A stretch of DNA of 12,385 nucleotides from an uncultured Eubacteriales bacterium (GTDB taxonomy: Bacteria; Bacillota; Clostridia; Oscillospirales; Acutalibacteraceae), in contig ONVG01000025.1 in NCBI GenBank assembly GCA_900321195.1, positions 1-12,385 on the forward strand, written 5' to 3'. A model generated the notes under the pieces. It was not told the DNA's origin and made no database searches. It saw only the letters and a program-made list of their open reading frames with translations. Shown one piece after another: positions 6,582 through 12,385 of this stretch (the stretch's first letter is position 1; every line of letters starts with the position of its first letter). Made by a program: the position numbers and the translations under genes.

Positions 6582-7664
6582 ATGGAAAAAAAGTATAATG
6601 TCGGTATCATCGGAGCTACAGGAATGGTAGGTCAGCGTTTTGCAACACTTCTTGAAAATCATCCCTGGTTCAATGTTACAGTACTTGCAGCAAGTGCAAG
6701 AAGCGCAGGAAAAACATACGAGGAAGCAGCAGGAAACCGCTGGGCACTTGCTAAGCCTATGCCTGAATCAATGAAGAACATGGTCATAGTTGACGCTTCC
6801 GATATAGATGCAGTCGCATCAAAGGTTGATTTCGTATTCTGTGCAGTAGACATGAAAAAAGAGGATATCCGCGCTCTTGAAGAGGCTTATGCAAAGGCAG
6901 AATGCCCCGTTGTTTCAAATAACAGCGCTCACCGTTTCACACCCGATGTTCCAATGGTCATTCCGGAGATAAACGACGGTCATCTTGCAGTTATCGAGGC
7001 TCAGAGAAAGCGTCTCGGCACAAAGAGAGGCTTTGTTGCAGTTAAATCCAACTGCTCTCTCCAGAGCTATGTTCCGGCTATACATCCGCTTATGAAGTAC
7101 GGCGTAAAGAGAGTTCTTGCATGTACCTATCAGGCTATCTCAGGCGCAGGCAAGACATTTGAAAGATGGCCCGAAATGGTAGACAACCTTATCCCTTATA
7201 TCGGCGGTGAGGAAGAAAAGTCAGAGCAGGAGCCGCTCAAGATATGGGGCAAGGTAGAGAACGGCGAGATAGTAAAGGCACAGTCACCCTCTATCACAGC
7301 TCAGTGTCTGCGTGTTCCGGTATCGGACGGCCATACAGCAGCAGTATTCGTAGACCTTGAAACAAATCCCGGCATCGAGCAGATAATCAGCGATTGGGAG
7401 AGCTATAAGGGCAAGCCGCAGGAGCTTGAGCTTCCGAGCGCACCGAAGCAGTTCCTCCACTATTTCAGAGAGAACGACAGACCTCAGATAAAGTCAGAGC
7501 GCAACCTTGAAAACGGTATGGCTGTTTCTGTAGGCAGACTCAGAGAGGATACACAGTACACTATCAAATTTGTCTGCATGTCACACAACACACTCAGAGG
7601 TGCAGCAGGCGGCGCAGTTCTTCTTGCAGAGCTTCTTTGTGCAGAAGGCTACATGGACAGATGA
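6582..7664 (+). CDS. asd: Aspartate-semialdehyde dehydrogenase
   Basis: A cytosolic enzyme that reduces aspartyl-4-phosphate to aspartate-4-semialdehyde with NADPH, the branch-point precursor of lysine, diaminopimelate, threonine and methionine. The protein is 360 residues from the start used here. It shows the Rossmann NADP loop GATGMVGQ at 11-18, the catalytic cysteine in SNCS (C158), GAGKTF at 188-193, and the catalytic histidine in SDGH (H251). Its length and the motif spacing resemble the archaeal/fungal-like Asd class rather than the E. coli class. An in-frame ATG six bases earlier (6576) is only three bases from AAAGGAG (6566-6572). The ATG at 6582 has nine bases of spacing and is preferred. 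It is first gene of the lysine-riboswitch operon; dapA follows after 39 bases. Confidence 0.95.
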   Translation: MEKKYNVGIIGATGMVGQRFATLLENHPWFNVTVLAASARSAGKTYEEAAGNRWALAKPMPESMKNMVIVDASDIDAVASKVDFVFCAVDMKKEDIRALEEAYAKAECPVVSNNSAHRFTPDVPMVIPEINDGHLAVIEAQRKRLGTKRGFVAVKSNCSLQSYVPAIHPLMKYGVKRVLACTYQAISGAGKTFERWPEMVDNLIPYIGGEEEKSEQEPLKIWGKVENGEIVKAQSPSITAQCLRVPVSDGHTAAVFVDLETNPGIEQIISDWESYKGKPQELELPSAPKQFLHYFRENDRPQIKSERNLENGMAVSVGRLREDTQYTIKFVCMSHNTLRGAAGGAVLLAELLCAEGYMDR

Positions 7665-7703
7665 TATATTAAAGCTTTCAACTGAATTCAGGAGGTAAAC
7701 TTA

Positions 7704-8594
7704 ATGGCAGAGCATATTTTTTCGGGTTCGGCAGTTGCTATCGTTACACCTATGAACAATGACGGCAGCATTAATTATGATGAATACGGCAAGCTTATTG
7801 ATTTCCAGATAAACAACGGTACCGATGCTATAGTTGCCTGCGGTACAACAGGCGAATCGGCTACAATGTCAAAGGAAGAGCATTGTCAGGTAATAGAATA
7901 TACCGTAAAGAAGGTCGCAAAGCGCGTACCTGTTATAGCAGGAACAGGCAGCAACGATACAGTATTTGCGGCAGAGCTTTCTGCTGAGGCAGAACAGCTC
8001 GGCGCTGACGCTATCCTTTCGGTAACACCATACTATAACAAGACTTCACAGAGCGGTCTTATAAATCACTACAACTATATAGCAGACAGAATAAATATCC
8101 CGATGATAGTATATAACGTACCGTCAAGAACGGGCTGCAACATAAAGCCGGAAACTTATGCCGAGCTTGCAAAGCACCCGATGATAAGGGCAACAAAGGA
8201 AGCAAACGGCGATATCTCCGCACTTACAAGAACAATGGCGCTTTGCGGCGACCAGCTTGATGTATACAGCGGTGAGGACAGTCAGGCTTATGTTATTACA
8301 GCTATGGGCGGTCAGGGCGTTATCTCTGTATTCGCAAATATCTGTCCGAGAGAGAGCCACGAGCTTATCGCGCGCGCACTCAACGGCGATTTCAAGGGAA
8401 GCTTTGAGATGCAGAAGTATTATATAGAGCTTATGGATGCGCTTTTCTCGGATGTCAACCCGATACCCGTAAAGGCAGCTATGAATCTTCTCGGCTTCAA
8501 CTGCGGACCGTGCAGAATGCCTCTTGCGCCTATGACTGAAAAGGGCTTCAATGCTCTCAGAGAGTGCCTTATAAAGTACGGACTTATAGGATAA
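7704..8594 (+). CDS. dapA: 4-hydroxy-tetrahydrodipicolinate synthase
   Basis: A 296-residue (beta/alpha)8-barrel aldolase that condenses aspartate semialdehyde with pyruvate, the first committed step to diaminopimelate and lysine. Visible active-site residues are GTTGES at 47-52 (T48/T49), tyrosines at 110-111 (TPYYNK), YNVPSRTG at 137-144 (Y137 and R142) and the Schiff-base lysine K165 in IRATKEANGD. This is the full set, and the length is normal. AGGAGGT lies eight bases before the ATG. It is second in the riboswitch operon, between asd and dapB. Its product line also feeds dipicolinic acid in spore formers. Confidence 0.97.
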   Translation: MAEHIFSGSAVAIVTPMNNDGSINYDEYGKLIDFQINNGTDAIVACGTTGESATMSKEEHCQVIEYTVKKVAKRVPVIAGTGSNDTVFAAELSAEAEQLGADAILSVTPYYNKTSQSGLINHYNYIADRINIPMIVYNVPSRTGCNIKPETYAELAKHPMIRATKEANGDISALTRTMALCGDQLDVYSGEDSQAYVITAMGGQGVISVFANICPRESHELIARALNGDFKGSFEMQKYYIELMDALFSDVNPIPVKAAMNLLGFNCGPCRMPLAPMTEKGFNALRECLIKYGLIG

Positions 8595-8637
8595 GATAAA
8601 CAGAAGTTAAAAGAGCTTCGCTCAGGTGATAAAAATG

Positions 8638-9399
8638 ATGAATGTTACAAATATTATTATAACAGGCTGCTCGGGAAAAATGGGTGCAAGCGTTATAAAC
8701 GCTGCGTCGGGCAGAGATGATGTAAATATCGCTGCAGGTGTTGATATAGCTGCTCCTGTGAATGCGGATTTTGAATATGCAAAGGATTTTTCGGCGCTCA
8801 CGGCAGAGGCTGATGTTATCGTTGACTTTTCAAATCCGGCTGTATTAAGCTCAATGCTTGAATATGCACAGGCTAAAAAGAAGCCTGTTGTTATATGCAC
8901 AACAGGCTTCAGTGATGAGCAGCTGAAAATGATAGACGAGGCTTCAAAAAATATTCCGATATTCCGTTCGGGAAACATGTCGCTCGGCATAAATCTTATT
9001 ATAGAGCTTGCAAAAAAAGCGTCGGCTGTTCTCGTTGACGGATTTGATATTGAGATAATCGAACAGCACCATAATTTAAAGCTTGATGCTCCCAGCGGTA
9101 CTGCGCTTATGATAGCCGATGCCGTCAAAGAGGTAAAGACAGACGCAGAATATGTTTATGACCGCCATTCATACAGAAAAAAGCGTGACAAAAGAGAGAT
9201 AGGCATACATTCTGTAAGAGGCGGAAATATCGTAGGCGAGCATGAGATAATCTTTGCCGGACAGGACGAGATACTCAAAATAAGCCACAGCGCGCGTTCA
9301 AAGACCGTATTCGCAGTAGGCGCTCTGAATGCCGCAGTTTTCCTTAAAGATAAACAGCCGGGAATGTATAATATGTCAGACCTGCTGTCATCAAAATAA
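8638..9399 (+). CDS. dapB: 4-hydroxy-tetrahydrodipicolinate reductase
   Basis: A 253-residue NAD(P)H-dependent cytosolic enzyme that converts the DapA product to tetrahydrodipicolinate. Motifs are the Rossmann loop GCSGKMG at 10-16, FSNP at 64-67, CTTGFS at 87-92, and the signature EIIEQHHNLKLDAPSGTA at 139-156 with the catalytic histidine pair H144/H145 and lysine K148. In-frame starts exist at GTG 8626, ATG 8635 and ATG 8638. AGGTGA at 8624-8629 is an obvious ribosome site, and the GTG is part of it, so that start is unlikely. ATG 8638 has eight bases of spacing and is preferred. It lies 43 bases after dapA and 26 before the ACT-domain gene, in the same operon. Confidence 0.95.
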   Translation: MNVTNIIITGCSGKMGASVINAASGRDDVNIAAGVDIAAPVNADFEYAKDFSALTAEADVIVDFSNPAVLSSMLEYAQAKKKPVVICTTGFSDEQLKMIDEASKNIPIFRSGNMSLGINLIIELAKKASAVLVDGFDIEIIEQHHNLKLDAPSGTALMIADAVKEVKTDAEYVYDRHSYRKKRDKREIGIHSVRGGNIVGEHEIIFAGQDEILKISHSARSKTVFAVGALNAAVFLKDKQPGMYNMSDLLSSK

Positions 9400-9425
9400 T
9401 TTCCTGCAGAAAGGCGGTAAAAGAT

Positions 9426-9878
9426 ATGAGACCTGCTATTAACGTGTACGAGGATATAACGCTTGTTATCCTACAGAACATCCCTGCTGAGATAAGCTTT
9501 GTTGCCCAAGTGTTTGAGAAGATAGCAGAAATGGGAGTTGATGTCGATATGATATCGCTTTCACCTGCACAAAGCTCACAGACAAGTCTTTCATTCACTA
9601 TACATGACGACGATCTTGTAAAGATACTCAGCTATACATCAAAGCTCAATGACGACAATATAAAGGTCATTGTAAGCAGCGGCAACTGTAAGATATCTAT
9701 CGATGATGAGGAAATGGAAAATTGTCCCGGCGTTGCGGCTAAAGTATTCGGCATAGCTGCAAAGGCAAAGACAGACATAAGACTTATAACAACCAGTGAA
9801 TCACAGATATCACTTCTTGTCACCAAGTCTGATCTTGACGCTGCTCATGCTGCCCTGGAAGAGCTTAATAAAGAATAA
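9426..9878 (+). CDS. Stand-alone tandem-ACT protein, aspartokinase regulatory-domain-like
   Basis: A 150-residue protein with no catalytic domain. It consists of two ACT-like units, about residues 9-75 (DITLVILQNIPAE...) and 86-150 (GNCKISI..., CPGVAAKVF, DIRLITTSESQISLLV). These segments closely resemble the C-terminal lysine/threonine-sensing half of aspartate kinase, including the pattern where a helix ending in KVF is followed by a strand with TTSE and ISLLV. The amino-acid kinase domain that normally precedes them is absent: dapB ends 26 bases upstream and the gene has its own ribosome site (AAGGCGG) and ATG. A likely role is as a regulatory partner of an aspartokinase encoded elsewhere, or a free lysine sensor, similar in concept to the separate beta subunit of Bacillus aspartokinase II. 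This role is inference. It is last in the riboswitch operon. Confidence 0.85.
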   Translation: MRPAINVYEDITLVILQNIPAEISFVAQVFEKIAEMGVDVDMISLSPAQSSQTSLSFTIHDDDLVKILSYTSKLNDDNIKVIVSSGNCKISIDDEEMENCPGVAAKVFGIAAKAKTDIRLITTSESQISLLVTKSDLDAAHAALEELNKE

Positions 9879-9918
9879 TTAATAATATTATTTTGACCGA
9901 TGGTTTTTTCACGGTGAG

Positions 9919-9966
9919 AAAATGACATTCTCCCCGCCTTTACAGGTGGAGAGAATGTCATTTTTT
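9919..9966 (+). terminator. Long intrinsic terminator closing the asd-dap operon
   Basis: Positions 9919-9932 (AAAATGACATTCTC) pair perfectly with 9951-9964, fourteen pairs. After a single C/A mismatch the helix continues for five more pairs (9934-9938 with 9945-9949, one G-U) to a six-base loop. Six Ts follow or overlap at 9961-9966. The A-rich 5' side means it could also stop minus-strand transcripts. Confidence 0.92.
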
Positions 9967-10008
9967 GTACTTGATTTCAACAGGCTCTGAACAAAAACAA
10001 ACATTCTC

Positions 10009-10037
10009 TTGACAGACTAATGAATATTAGCTATAAT
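10009..10037 (+). promoter_or_regulatory. Sigma-A promoter of the tetR-type gene
   Basis: TTGACA at 10009-10014 and TATAAT at 10032-10037 are separated by exactly 17 bases, a consensus promoter. It overlaps a set of inverted repeats that probably bind the encoded regulator. The start point would be near 10044. Confidence 0.88.
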
Positions 10038-10059
10038 AATACTAATGTTTATTAGTCTG
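10013..10059. promoter_or_regulatory. Nested palindromic operator over the tetR promoter
   Basis: Two palindromic boxes, CTAAT-4-ATTAG at 10017-10030 and ACTAAT-4-ATTAGT at 10041-10056, have centres 25 bp apart. They also sit inside a larger dyad: CAGACTAAT (10013-10021) is the exact reverse complement of ATTAGTCTG (10051-10059), with common centre at 10036 inside the -10 box. The first box fills the -35/-10 spacer and the second covers the likely start point. This is ideal geometry for repression. Binding by the TetR-family protein encoded directly downstream is inferred. Confidence 0.7.
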
Positions 10060-10076
10060 CTGCTTAGGAGGATAAT

Positions 10077-10673
10077 ATGACGACAAGAGATAAAATACTT
10101 AATGAAGCCCTGACATTATTTGCTGAGAATGGATATGACGGAACGAGTGTGGAAGAAATTGCTGAAAAGGTCGGCATCAAAGCGCCGTCGCTCTATAATC
10201 ATTTCAAGGGTAAAGAGGATATTTTAAATGCGCTTATCGATATAACGGAAGCACGTTATGAGGAATTCTTCGGCTCTGACAGACATATCGGCAAGCTTCC
10301 AAAGAGCAAAGAGGAATTTATACAAACAGCAATACAAAGAGTTTCTTTTACCATGAATGACCCTATGATACGCAAAATGCGAAAATTTCTGGTGCGCGAG
10401 CAATTCAGAAATGAACGCTTTGCTGAGATAACGACTAAGCATCAGCTGAACGGGATACAGGGAATGTATAAAAAAATTATAATGGGCATGACAAACGAGG
10501 GCTTGTTCAAAGAGTATGACCCCGAATTGCTTGCGACCGAGCTGACTGCGCCTGTCGCCCTTTGGATATCTCAAGCGGACAGGCAGCCGCAGTATGTGCA
10601 GGAGATAACGGAAAGCATAGAGCGTCATATTCGTCATTTTTGCGCTGTGTATATGAAGGGGGAATACTTTTGA
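10077..10673 (+). CDS. TetR/AcrR-family transcriptional regulator
   Basis: A 198-residue DNA-binding protein. The N-terminus (residues 3-50) carries the typical TetR helix-turn-helix: KILNEALTLFAENGYDGTSV, then EEIAEKVGIKAPSLYNHFKGKEDIL. The rest (about 55-198) is a helical ligand-binding and dimerisation domain without recognisable ligand signature, so the inducer is unknown. AGGAGG six bases before the ATG is a strong ribosome site. The promoter overlaps a nested palindrome, which suggests negative autoregulation. The flavodoxin-fold gene downstream is a likely co-transcribed target, as TetR regulators often sit beside small redox flavoproteins. Confidence 0.93.
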   Translation: MTTRDKILNEALTLFAENGYDGTSVEEIAEKVGIKAPSLYNHFKGKEDILNALIDITEARYEEFFGSDRHIGKLPKSKEEFIQTAIQRVSFTMNDPMIRKMRKFLVREQFRNERFAEITTKHQLNGIQGMYKKIIMGMTNEGLFKEYDPELLATELTAPVALWISQADRQPQYVQEITESIERHIRHFCAVYMKGEYF

Positions 10674-10803
10674 AATCAGAGTTACCGATTTGAATTTTAG
10701 CAATTCATCACAAATCGGGATCGGCATTATGTTTATCGTAACAAGTCTGCTGTGCAGATACGGAACAGAGATAACCTTGAAGAACGGAGAAGAAACAACA
10801 TGA
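10657..10803 (+). pseudogene. Open-frame remnant, possibly the 3' end of a small membrane-protein gene
   Basis: In the +1 frame relative to tetR there is an open stretch from 10657 to a TGA at 10801-10803. From 10672 it reads as a plausible protein C-terminus: a polar stretch (EIRVTDLNFSNSS), one hydrophobic helix (IGIGIMFIVTSLLC), then RYGTEITLKNGEETT. The only ATG in frame is at 10729 (24 codons), with no ribosome site. The stop overlaps the flavoprotein start as ATGA. The pattern of one helix followed by RYG-x-E and a polar tail reminded me of the end of DUF2975-type membrane proteins, but this is a weak recollection. It may be a remnant left by a deletion, a coupling peptide, or chance. 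Confidence 0.3.
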
Positions 10804-11486
10804 AGATCTTAGTATTAAACGGAAGTCCCAAGAGGGATAAAAGTGATACGATGTATATTACCCGCGCCTTCCTTGACGGGATGAACGAGGTCACGGAGAA
10901 CGAGATAAAAACAATACACGTTATCGACAAGCATATCGAATACTGTACAGGCTGTTTTGCCTGTATGCGCAACGGCGGCGATTGTATCCAACGCGACGAT
11001 ATGCGAAAAATACTGGAAGAAATACTCGACAGCGATTTGCTGATATGGAGCTATCCTCTCTATTGTTACGGTATGCCTGCGCCGCTCAAGGCTCTGCTCG
11101 ACCGCACGCTCCCGCTGTCATCTATGGCGATGCAGAAGGTAGGCGACCGCTATGAGCATGTTGGTCAGGCGGATTTAAGTCACCTGAAATATGTGATGAT
11201 CTGCGGCTGCGGCTTTCCGAACAGCAAACACAACTTTGAGCCTGCCGTGATGCAGTTCATCCGTTGTTTTCCGAGTGAACATACAATGCTCACCGTTCCC
11301 GAAAGCCCGATGTTCAACGCACCCGAGGCAGCAGCCGTCACCGAACCGCGGCTTGCACTGATACGAAAAGCCGGCAGGCAATATGCCAAAAGCGGTACTA
11401 TCAGCGAGGATATATTAAAAGAGATAACCTCACCGATGATACCGGAGGAGCAGTATGCTCAAATAGTTAATGGAACAGTTAACTGA
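10800..11486 (+). CDS. Flavodoxin-fold NAD(P)H-dependent oxidoreductase with ISF-like cysteine cluster
   Basis: A 228-residue cytosolic protein of the NADPH-dependent FMN reductase / iron-sulfur flavoprotein superfamily. It opens with a beta strand and the FMN phosphate loop MKILVLNGSPKRDKSDT; SYPLYCYGMPAPLKALLDR (84-102) is the second flavin-binding region. Between them lies a cysteine cluster, C49-x2-C52-x2-C55-x6-C62. This matches the compact motif that holds a [4Fe-4S] cluster in archaeal and clostridial ISF proteins, though many relatives of this type are annotated only as flavodoxin family. Substrate and partner are unknown. An upstream in-frame GTG (10752) would add 16 polar residues with no ribosome site. 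GGAGA at 10786-10790 supports ATG 10800. It probably shares a transcript with the tetR gene. Confidence 0.88.
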   Translation: MKILVLNGSPKRDKSDTMYITRAFLDGMNEVTENEIKTIHVIDKHIEYCTGCFACMRNGGDCIQRDDMRKILEEILDSDLLIWSYPLYCYGMPAPLKALLDRTLPLSSMAMQKVGDRYEHVGQADLSHLKYVMICGCGFPNSKHNFEPAVMQFIRCFPSEHTMLTVPESPMFNAPEAAAVTEPRLALIRKAGRQYAKSGTISEDILKEITSPMIPEEQYAQIVNGTVN

Positions 11487-11554
11487 ATCCGGACAGCAAT
11501 AAGCCGAAAAACAAAAAGGGTATTAAAAATTACAATGGTTTACGGAGAAAGACT

Positions 11555-12019
11555 ATGATAATAAGAAAAATTACAAAAGAGGAAATAACAGACGCACTCC
11601 CGATGGTATGGAGGGTGTTCAATGAATATGAGGCGGTAAACTATCCTCCGTCGGGAGAACAGGCGTTTTTTGACGCGATACATAATGAAGGCTTTCTGTC
11701 ACAGCTTTCTGCTTACGGCGCATTTGACGGTGACAAGCTTATCGGGCTTATTGCTTCAAGAAGCGAAGGCAGCCATATTGCGCTGTTCTTTGTGGACGGC
11801 GCATATCACCGCAAGGGAATAGGCAGAATGCTGTGGAACACCTTTCTTGCCGACAGCGATAAGCAGAATATCACGGTAAATTCATCGCTGTACGCAGTCG
11901 GTATCTATGAAAAACTCGGCTTTATCAAAACCGCCGAAGCGCAGACAGACAGCGGTATACAATTCGTCCCGATGGTATTTGATAATACGAGTGTAAAGCA
12001 TGGAGCGGAATCTGAATGA
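11555..12019 (+). CDS. GNAT-family N-acetyltransferase
   Basis: A 154-residue protein with the GNAT fold. The acetyl-CoA pyrophosphate-binding motif A is IALFFVDGAYHRKGIGRMLW, where HRKGIGRM (85-92) gives the R-x-x-G-x-G/A signature. Motif B is represented by YAVGIYEKLGF at 113-123. The N-terminus (MIIRKITKEEI) is the usual first strand and helix. The substrate cannot be predicted; these small proteins acetylate metabolites, antibiotics or protein amino groups. GGAGA about eight bases before the ATG is the ribosome site. The 68-base gap from the flavoprotein gene has no terminator or clear promoter, so co-transcription is likely. Its stop overlaps a following small ORF as ATGA. Confidence 0.9.
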   Translation: MIIRKITKEEITDALPMVWRVFNEYEAVNYPPSGEQAFFDAIHNEGFLSQLSAYGAFDGDKLIGLIASRSEGSHIALFFVDGAYHRKGIGRMLWNTFLADSDKQNITVNSSLYAVGIYEKLGFIKTAEAQTDSGIQFVPMVFDNTSVKHGAESE

Positions 12020-12102
12020 CGGTCAGAACATTCAGGCTTGACAACAAAGCAGCAATAAAGAACCTCAGCGGCAGCGTGAAAGGCGTTATCAGGGCGTTAT
12101 AA
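12016..12102 (+). CDS. Possible small ORF, 28 codons, coupled to the GNAT gene
   Basis: An ATG at 12016 overlaps the acetyltransferase stop codon as ATGA and opens a 28-codon frame ending in TAA at 12100-12102, just before the ribosome site of the kinase-like gene. The peptide is basic (several K and R, one D) with a polar start (MTVRTFRLDNKAA) and ends VIRAL. It fills almost the whole gap between the two genes. I do not recognise it. It may be a real coupled microprotein, a device linking translation of the flanking genes, or chance. No convincing ribosome site of its own is seen. Confidence 0.3.
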   Translation: MTVRTFRLDNKAAIKNLSGSVKGVIRAL

Positions 12103-12114
12103 GGCGGGATAATT

Positions 12115-12385
12115 GTGGAAAATAAGGCAGTCAACGGAAAAGAGTATCAAATCATCAAGCTGCTTGGCAAGGGAAAGGGCGGTTACTCCTACCTTGCCAA
12201 AAATGATGGAGATAAAGTAGTGTTGAAACAAATACACCATGAGCCGTGTGATTACTACACATTCGGCAATAAGATCGAAGCGGAGCAGAATGATTATCAG
12301 CGTTTGCTGAATGCTAAAATCCGTATACCAAAGATGCTCGATATCGATATTGAAAACGAGCGGATCATCAAAGAATACATCGACG
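12115..12385 (+). CDS. Protein-kinase-fold protein, N-terminal 90 residues (runs off window)
   Basis: A plus-strand gene cut by the right window edge. From GTG at 12115 the 90 visible residues resemble the small lobe of a eukaryote-like protein kinase: a glycine-rich loop LGKGKGGYSYLA at 17-28, a VAIK-like strand VVLKQI at 35-40 with the ATP-binding lysine K38, a helix with acidic residues at about 53-65 that could supply the partner glutamate, and a hinge-like IIKEYID at 84-90. The catalytic loop and DFG motif lie outside the window, so activity cannot be judged. It could be a Ser/Thr kinase or a related small-molecule phosphotransferase. The start is chosen from GGCGGG six bases upstream; no in-frame ATG is nearby. 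It follows the GNAT gene without a terminator. Confidence 0.75.
   Translation, partial: MENKAVNGKEYQIIKLLGKGKGGYSYLAKNDGDKVVLKQIHHEPCDYYTFGNKIEAEQNDYQRLLNAKIRIPKMLDIDIENERIIKEYID

Noticed and set aside
8626..8634. GTG at 8626 as the dapB start
   Set aside because: This GTG is part of the AGGTGA ribosome site itself; ATG at 8638 has proper spacing and gives the usual DapB N-terminus.
9881..9892. Palindrome AATAATATTATT after the ACT gene
   Set aside because: It is pure A/T, short and without a loop, so likely chance in an AT-rich spacer; the real terminator lies 30 bases further on.
10752..10799. GTG at 10752 as the flavoprotein start
   Set aside because: It would add 16 charged residues before the first beta strand and has no ribosome site; ATG 10800 has one.
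1..12385. CRISPR arrays, insertion sequences, tRNA or rRNA genes, phage genes
   Set aside because: No regularly spaced repeats, transposase-like proteins or terminal repeats, cloverleaf-like segments or phage proteins were seen.

Overview
The window reads as a chromosomal segment from a Gram-positive, endospore-lineage member of the Clostridia, most like a Ruminococcus/Oscillospiraceae genome. The basis is a complete spoIIIAA-AH operon, strong AGGAGG-type ribosome sites, sigma-A type promoters, a lysine riboswitch, and moderate-GC coding with many AGA and ATA codons. The genus is an inference from general character; no rRNA or other marker is present.

Left end, minus strand (1-1052): a TtcA-family PP-loop tRNA thiolation enzyme, followed by the first 70 residues of an EamA/DMT-type transporter that overlaps its 3' end by 14 bases. 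A good sigma-A promoter for this pair lies at 1075-1104. The 163-base gap at 1053-1215 is shared with the divergent spoIIIA operon.

Centre left, plus strand (1216-6199): all eight spoIIIA genes in canonical order, tightly packed. Their products form the mother-cell half of the channel to the forespore: AAA-type ATPase, GspF-like AB, small membrane proteins AC and AD, large AE, AF, and the ring proteins AG and AH. No convincing terminator follows spoIIIAH.

Centre right (6239-9966): a sigma-A promoter, a roughly 170-nt lysine riboswitch aptamer, an intrinsic terminator, then asd, dapA, dapB and a stand-alone tandem-ACT protein resembling the regulatory half of aspartokinase. This is the aspartate-semialdehyde to tetrahydrodipicolinate arm of lysine/diaminopimelate synthesis under lysine control. 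A long hairpin terminator closes it.

Right (10009-12385): a TetR-type regulator whose promoter carries a 47-bp nested palindromic operator, a short open frame that may be a gene remnant, a flavodoxin-fold protein with an iron-sulfur-flavoprotein-like cysteine cluster, a GNAT acetyltransferase, a possible 28-codon small ORF, and the start of a protein-kinase-fold protein cut by the window end. The genes are collinear with no obvious terminator between them, so they may share the tetR promoter.

No CRISPR array, insertion sequence, tRNA or rRNA was seen. Most of the window is well-known biology. The points most worth a second look are the free-standing ACT protein in the dap operon, possible read-through from spoIIIA into the dipicolinate-precursor genes, the dyad around the asd -35 box and the nested operator upstream of tetR.
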